NCBI GenBank assembly: GCA_030063045.1
Contig: JAQSEB010000152.1
Location: 62,001-126,000, forward strand
Length of the DNA stretch: 64,000 bases
DNA from: Pratylenchus scribneri
Lineage: Eukaryota; Nematoda; Chromadorea; Rhabditida; Pratylenchidae
Direction of reading: 5' to 3'
Every line of letters starts with the position of its first letter. The stretch's first letter is position 1. Made by a program: the position numbers and the translations under genes. This document shows positions 60,236 through 64,000 of this stretch, in pieces. A model generated the notes under the pieces. That model worked only from the letters and a program-made list of their open reading frames with translations. It was not told the DNA's origin and did no database searches.

Positions 60236-60680
60236 TAGAAAAAAAGACTGAATCAAATTTAATCTTAGCTAACTATTGTAATCATAAATTCGTCCACAAG
60301 TATTTGATGATAGAAATATACTATATTTACATAGACGAGAAATTAATTTTTATTGGATTGATGGTCAACTACATTAACTGTTATTTAACTTCTCTGCAAT
60401 ACATATTTAAACTCATATTTTAATAATAATTTAATCCTAAATTAATCTTTTTAATAAGCCTCATATTTTTCTCTATCCAATAAGTTTTTTAATTTTTTAA
60501 ATAAGAAATAATATTATTTGGAATTTACAATTTATAAGAATATATCCATATAATATAATTCTTTCCGCTTTATCCTAGATAAAAATTATAGAAGAAATTT
60601 TCTTTTTTCTTGCAATTTATACTTTTAATATCTATTAGTATAAAAAACTTATTCCAGATTTGACATAATTAATTATAAAT

Positions 60681-61410
60681 ATGAATAGTTTATATATTCT
60701 TTTACAAATTATTCTTTTAATTGGATATTGCAATCTCATTGGTAGTGAAAAAAAAAATAAGAATGATAAGGAATGTGAGCAGCAGATTATCATCGGGTAG
60801 CATTGAATCAATTTTTTCCGGTATTTATATTGGAATAAAGCCGACAAATTTTGGGTCAATATTTGCCCGCAAAGCTTCTAGCAACCAATTGTTATTGCTA
60901 ACGGTCAACAACCAATTATTTCAATGGTTACCACGAAAGGCTCCCAATCACAACAAGGTCTCCAAAGATCTGCATCAATATTTGCCCAACAAGGCCATCA
61001 AGTAACTGGTTCAATTTTTGTTCATTCAAAGTTTGCTGAACAAGACCATCAATTAACTGGTTCAATGTTTATTGGACAAGGCCACCAATCAAATGGTTCA
61101 ATGTTTTCTGCACATGCTCAACCAAAAGGTTTGGCAGTCAAGTAGCCCAACAAATTGGCTCTGGGTTTGCAGTACCAGGACAAAGAACTGGTTTATTTTT
61201 CGCCGACCGATATTCATCTCAAGGATCTTCTTCACATCAACAATAACCAACAACAGTAACAACAAAAACATGAAGAGAAAAGGAAAACTTCAGGAACGGG
61301 CCTGGAACGAAATTACAGAGAAAATCGGCGCGACCATTGTGACCAATTTTAACAAATGTTTTGATGCGTTTATCTCAGCTAGGGGTGGACATTTTGAACA
61401 GTTATTATAA
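60681..61410 (+). pseudogene. Pseudogene G, paralogue of gene H
   Basis: The start MNSLYILLQIILLIGYC is a signal peptide close to gene H's. The first frame stops after about 39 codons at 60798-60800. Later frames carry ESIF, GSIF, ASIF, GSIF, GSMF and GSMF boxes with the HQ..TGS spacer style of H. A final frame has MKRKGKLQER, matching KGKRKLLEQE of H, and runs to a stop at 61408-61410. At least two frame changes separate these parts, and no introns that repair them were seen. This is therefore a broken copy. Confidence 0.7.
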
Positions 61411-61539
61411 TTTTTTATTTATTCGCATATTAATTGTTATTATTGCAAAAGAATAAATTTTTTATCCACGTATAGAAATTTTATTAATAAAAATCCTAGT
61501 CTAAGAACATTTGGGCCACTAAGTATTTATCCTCGATTT

Positions 61540-61765
61540 CGGCACTATTTTTAAAAATTCTATTAGTTTTTTTCTGGCCCTAAAATTACAAGAAGAATTG
61601 TTTATTATTTGTCAGTTTTTATTTTTTTTTTGAATATTTATTCTAAAATTAAATATTAATATAAATGATTTGATAATAAAATTGAGCATATTTTTGAAAC
61701 CATAATTGCTAGTTAAATTAGAGAAATATTTTTTTTAATTTTTTACAGGCGACTACAAATTTTAA
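61540..61765 (-). pseudogene. Decayed copy of gene F promoter and signal exon
   Basis: The order 'cctcgatttcggcactattttt', 'tttttctggcc', 'gaatatttattc', 'attaatataaatgatttgataataaaattgagcatat' repeats that of 59811-60010, so it is a relic of the F-type cassette (signal exon plus upstream DNA). The hydrophobic reading frame is broken. Confidence 0.55.
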
Positions 61766-61839
61766 AATGAATTCAAGAAATATAATATTGGTAGTCTAAT
61801 TTTGTTCATCTGAAAAAAATGGATTTGTAATTACATATT

Positions 61840-62185
61840 TAAATTAATTTGTCCTGCAGACGCCGTACAAAATTCATTGATAGTCAATAACATATTTGAA
61901 TTAATTTGTCCCGCAGACGCCGTACAAAATTCATTGATAGTCAATAATATATTTGAATTAATTGGGGCTTCATTCGCCATACTAAAATTTTTTGGTAGTC
62001 AACTACCTATTTGAATTAATTGGGGCCTCATTCGCCGTACTAAAATTCTTTGGTAGTCAACTATCTATTTGAATTAATTGGGGCCTCATTCGCCGTACTA
62101 AAATTCTTTGGTAGTCAACTACCTATTTGAATTAATTGGGGTCTCATTCGCCGTACTAAAATTCTTTGGTAGTCAACTACATTGA
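61840..62185. repeat. Tandem repeat of about 59 bp, six copies, upstream of gene H
   Basis: The unit is 'atttgaattaattggggcc', 'tcattcgccgtac' and 'aaaattctttggtagtcaa'. The first two copies have 'tgtcccgcagacgccg' instead of 'ggggcctcattcgccg', so two sub-families are present. It ends about 370 bp before the gene H start. Confidence 0.75.
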
Positions 62186-62548
62186 TTAATTTTTTGCCCT
62201 ATATAAATTCTTAATTTTATATTAAAAAATTTAAACTAATTATTCGTAAATCGTAAATTAATTAATAGAGAGACATAAAATTATATCAATCCAATTCTCT
62301 CAAAAAATTTTATTCTTATAATTTTAAAACTTAAAATACTAATTTACTACAATATATTTCATCAAGCAAATAGTGCAAAATTTCTTAATCCTTGGATAGT
62401 TATTGAGATACTTTAGATAATTAATTTAGTCTATATTTATGTGAATATATGTAACTTTTTCCCATTTCAAGATAATAGTTTTCAATTTTACATAACTAAA
62501 TTTGTGCGCTTCAGTCTCATTTCAAATTTCATATTATCAATTGTCAGA

Positions 62549-64000
62549 ATGAATACTTTATATATTCTTTTGCAAATTATTGTTTTAATCGGATATTGCT
62601 ATTTCGTTGATGGTGGTAAAAAAAATAATGAAGATGCTGAAAAGCAGCAACAATCCAAAAGTCATTCAATTTCTTCAGCATCTGAAAAGCCCAATACATC
62701 GGATAGTGGGAAATCAATATTTCCTGGAACCGGTACTGGAAAGCAGTCAATTTTCACTGGAACCGAAGCTGTGAATTTAAAATTGGCTAGTAGCGGTTCA
62801 ATGTTTGCCGGAAGGCAACCGATAAGTGGGGAAATATTTGCCAGGCAAAACCACCAATCAACTGATTCAATATTTCCTGAATATGCTCAACCAACTGGTT
62901 CAATAATTCCTGAATATACTCAACCAACTGATTCAATATTTCCTGAATATGCTCAACCAACTGATTCAATATTTCCTGAATATACTCAACCAACTGATTC
63001 AATGTTTCCTGAATATGCTCAACCAACTGGTTTAATAATTCCTCAACATACTCAATCAACTGGTTCAATATTTCCAGAACATACTCAACCAACTGGTTCA
63101 ATAATTCCTGAATATACTCAACCAACTGATTCAATATTTCCTGAATATGCTCAACCAACTGATTCAATATTTCCTGAATATGCTCAACCAACTGGTTCAA
63201 TTATTCCTCAACATTCTCAACCAACTGGTTCAATGTTTACTGAACATACTCAACCACAACATTTGCCCATTTATGATTTGAAAGGAAAAAGAAAACTTCT
63301 GGAACAGGAAACAAGTAATGTGGAATTTATAAAAATAATTGCATTAAAATAATTTTTACCTTCTTAAATAATTATATTTTTTTTTAATCGTAATCCTGCA
63401 GTACCCCAAGTTCCTCATCATCCTCATCAATTTGTTCAATATCCACCGCAATTTCCTCAAAGAACATTTGATGAATTTTTTCAAAATAAATTTGACCAAA
63501 ATGAAATTGAAAAACAACAAAATCTGCTAAAATATTATCAGCAACAACAACAATTCAATCAACAACAAAAGCAACAGAACACTTATGCAAGATTTGGCCA
63601 AATTGGAAAAGTAGCAAATTGGCAGCAACTCCGAGATTTGATGAGTGGAAGCATTGATCATCAAATACCACATTCGATACTTATTCCATCTTCAATACAT
63701 GTTACACCTTCAATACATGGTTCAACTACAAAACATGTTCCAACTTCAATACATGTTACACCTTCAATACATGGTTCAACTACAAAACATATTCCAACTT
63801 CAATACATGTTCCACCTTCAATACATGGTTCAACTACAAAACATGTTCCAACTTCAATACATGTTCCACCTTCAATACATGGTTCAACTACAAAACATGT
63901 TCCAACTTCAATACATGTTACACCTTCAATACATGGTTCAACTACAAAACATATTCCAACTTCAATACATGTTCCACCTTCAATACATGGTTCAACTACA
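62549..64000 (+). CDS. Gene H: secreted repeat protein, runs off right edge
   Basis: Exon 1 is 62549-63314, then a GTAATG donor, and exon 2 starts at 63402, phase A plus TA. The start is set at MNTLYILLQI because it opens a signal peptide (to about residue 22). Residues about 50-100 carry GKSIF, KQSIF, GSMF and GEIF boxes. Residues about 107-232 are roughly twelve 11-residue repeats of the form SIFPEYAQPTD, with SII and SMF variants. Exon 2 is Gln-rich (QFVQYPPQFPQ, YYQQQQQFNQQQKQQ), then enters an 18-residue (54-bp) repeat PSIHGSTTKHVPTSIHVT that still continues at base 64000. The antisense frame at 62787-63200 is a shadow of the repeat. A structural, adhesive or effector role is speculative. 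Confidence 0.85.

Overview
The window is AT-rich eukaryotic nuclear DNA with GT-AG introns (33-nt exons, introns from 42 nt to several kb). The intron-split UDP-glycosyltransferase, the T-rich 3' splice sites and the dense non-autonomous repeats fit a nematode, possibly a tylenchid plant parasite. The species is inferred, not proven. No bacterial, organellar or CRISPR features were seen. All exon chains were built by hand from splice signals and phase agreement. No transcript was available.

The coding content is dominated by one kind of gene: secreted modular proteins made of a signal peptide, often a mature N-terminus close to MFKN, a low-complexity stretch studded with short S-[I/M/L]-F boxes (for example GKSIF, GQSMF, KSLF), and then a module that differs from gene to gene. 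From left to right: a secreted protein kinase (minus, 819-4904, cut by the left edge); an SIF protein with an unknown C-terminal domain (plus, 5685-15483); a UDP-glycosyltransferase lacking its C-terminal half (minus, 17540-20818); a frame-broken SIF repeat protein (minus, 22893-23928); a 534-aa SIF protein with two PDGR-W repeats (plus, 25168-29870); gene A (plus, 32239-36703); a 104-aa secreted protein (minus, 43405-44323); genes B (minus, 44883-48782) and E (plus, 50309-55968), which are head-to-head paralogues; gene F (minus, 57879-59907); pseudogene G (plus, 60681-61410); and gene H (plus, 62549 to past the right edge).

Genes A, B, E and F share a signal exon, a start of exon 2, a recurrent tryptophan module (QY...SFWE...LGHxD...DVF) and, in B, E and F, an in-frame 33-36 nt microexon. 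The A locus is an inverted partial copy of the B/E promoter pair: promoter, signal exon and part of exon 2 are nearly the same, but the C-terminus is unrelated. This is a visible case of exon shuffling and points to a fast-evolving secreted repertoire, perhaps effectors, though no host role can be read from sequence.

Between and inside these genes lies a dense population of non-autonomous transposons: at least six elements with 8-bp target duplications (hAT-like), several foldback elements, nested insertions, and one 5.4-kb LTR retrotransposon (37687-43098) with no visible gag or pol that is filled with minisatellites. One hAT-like insertion sits in the B/E promoter, and its empty site is preserved in the A locus.
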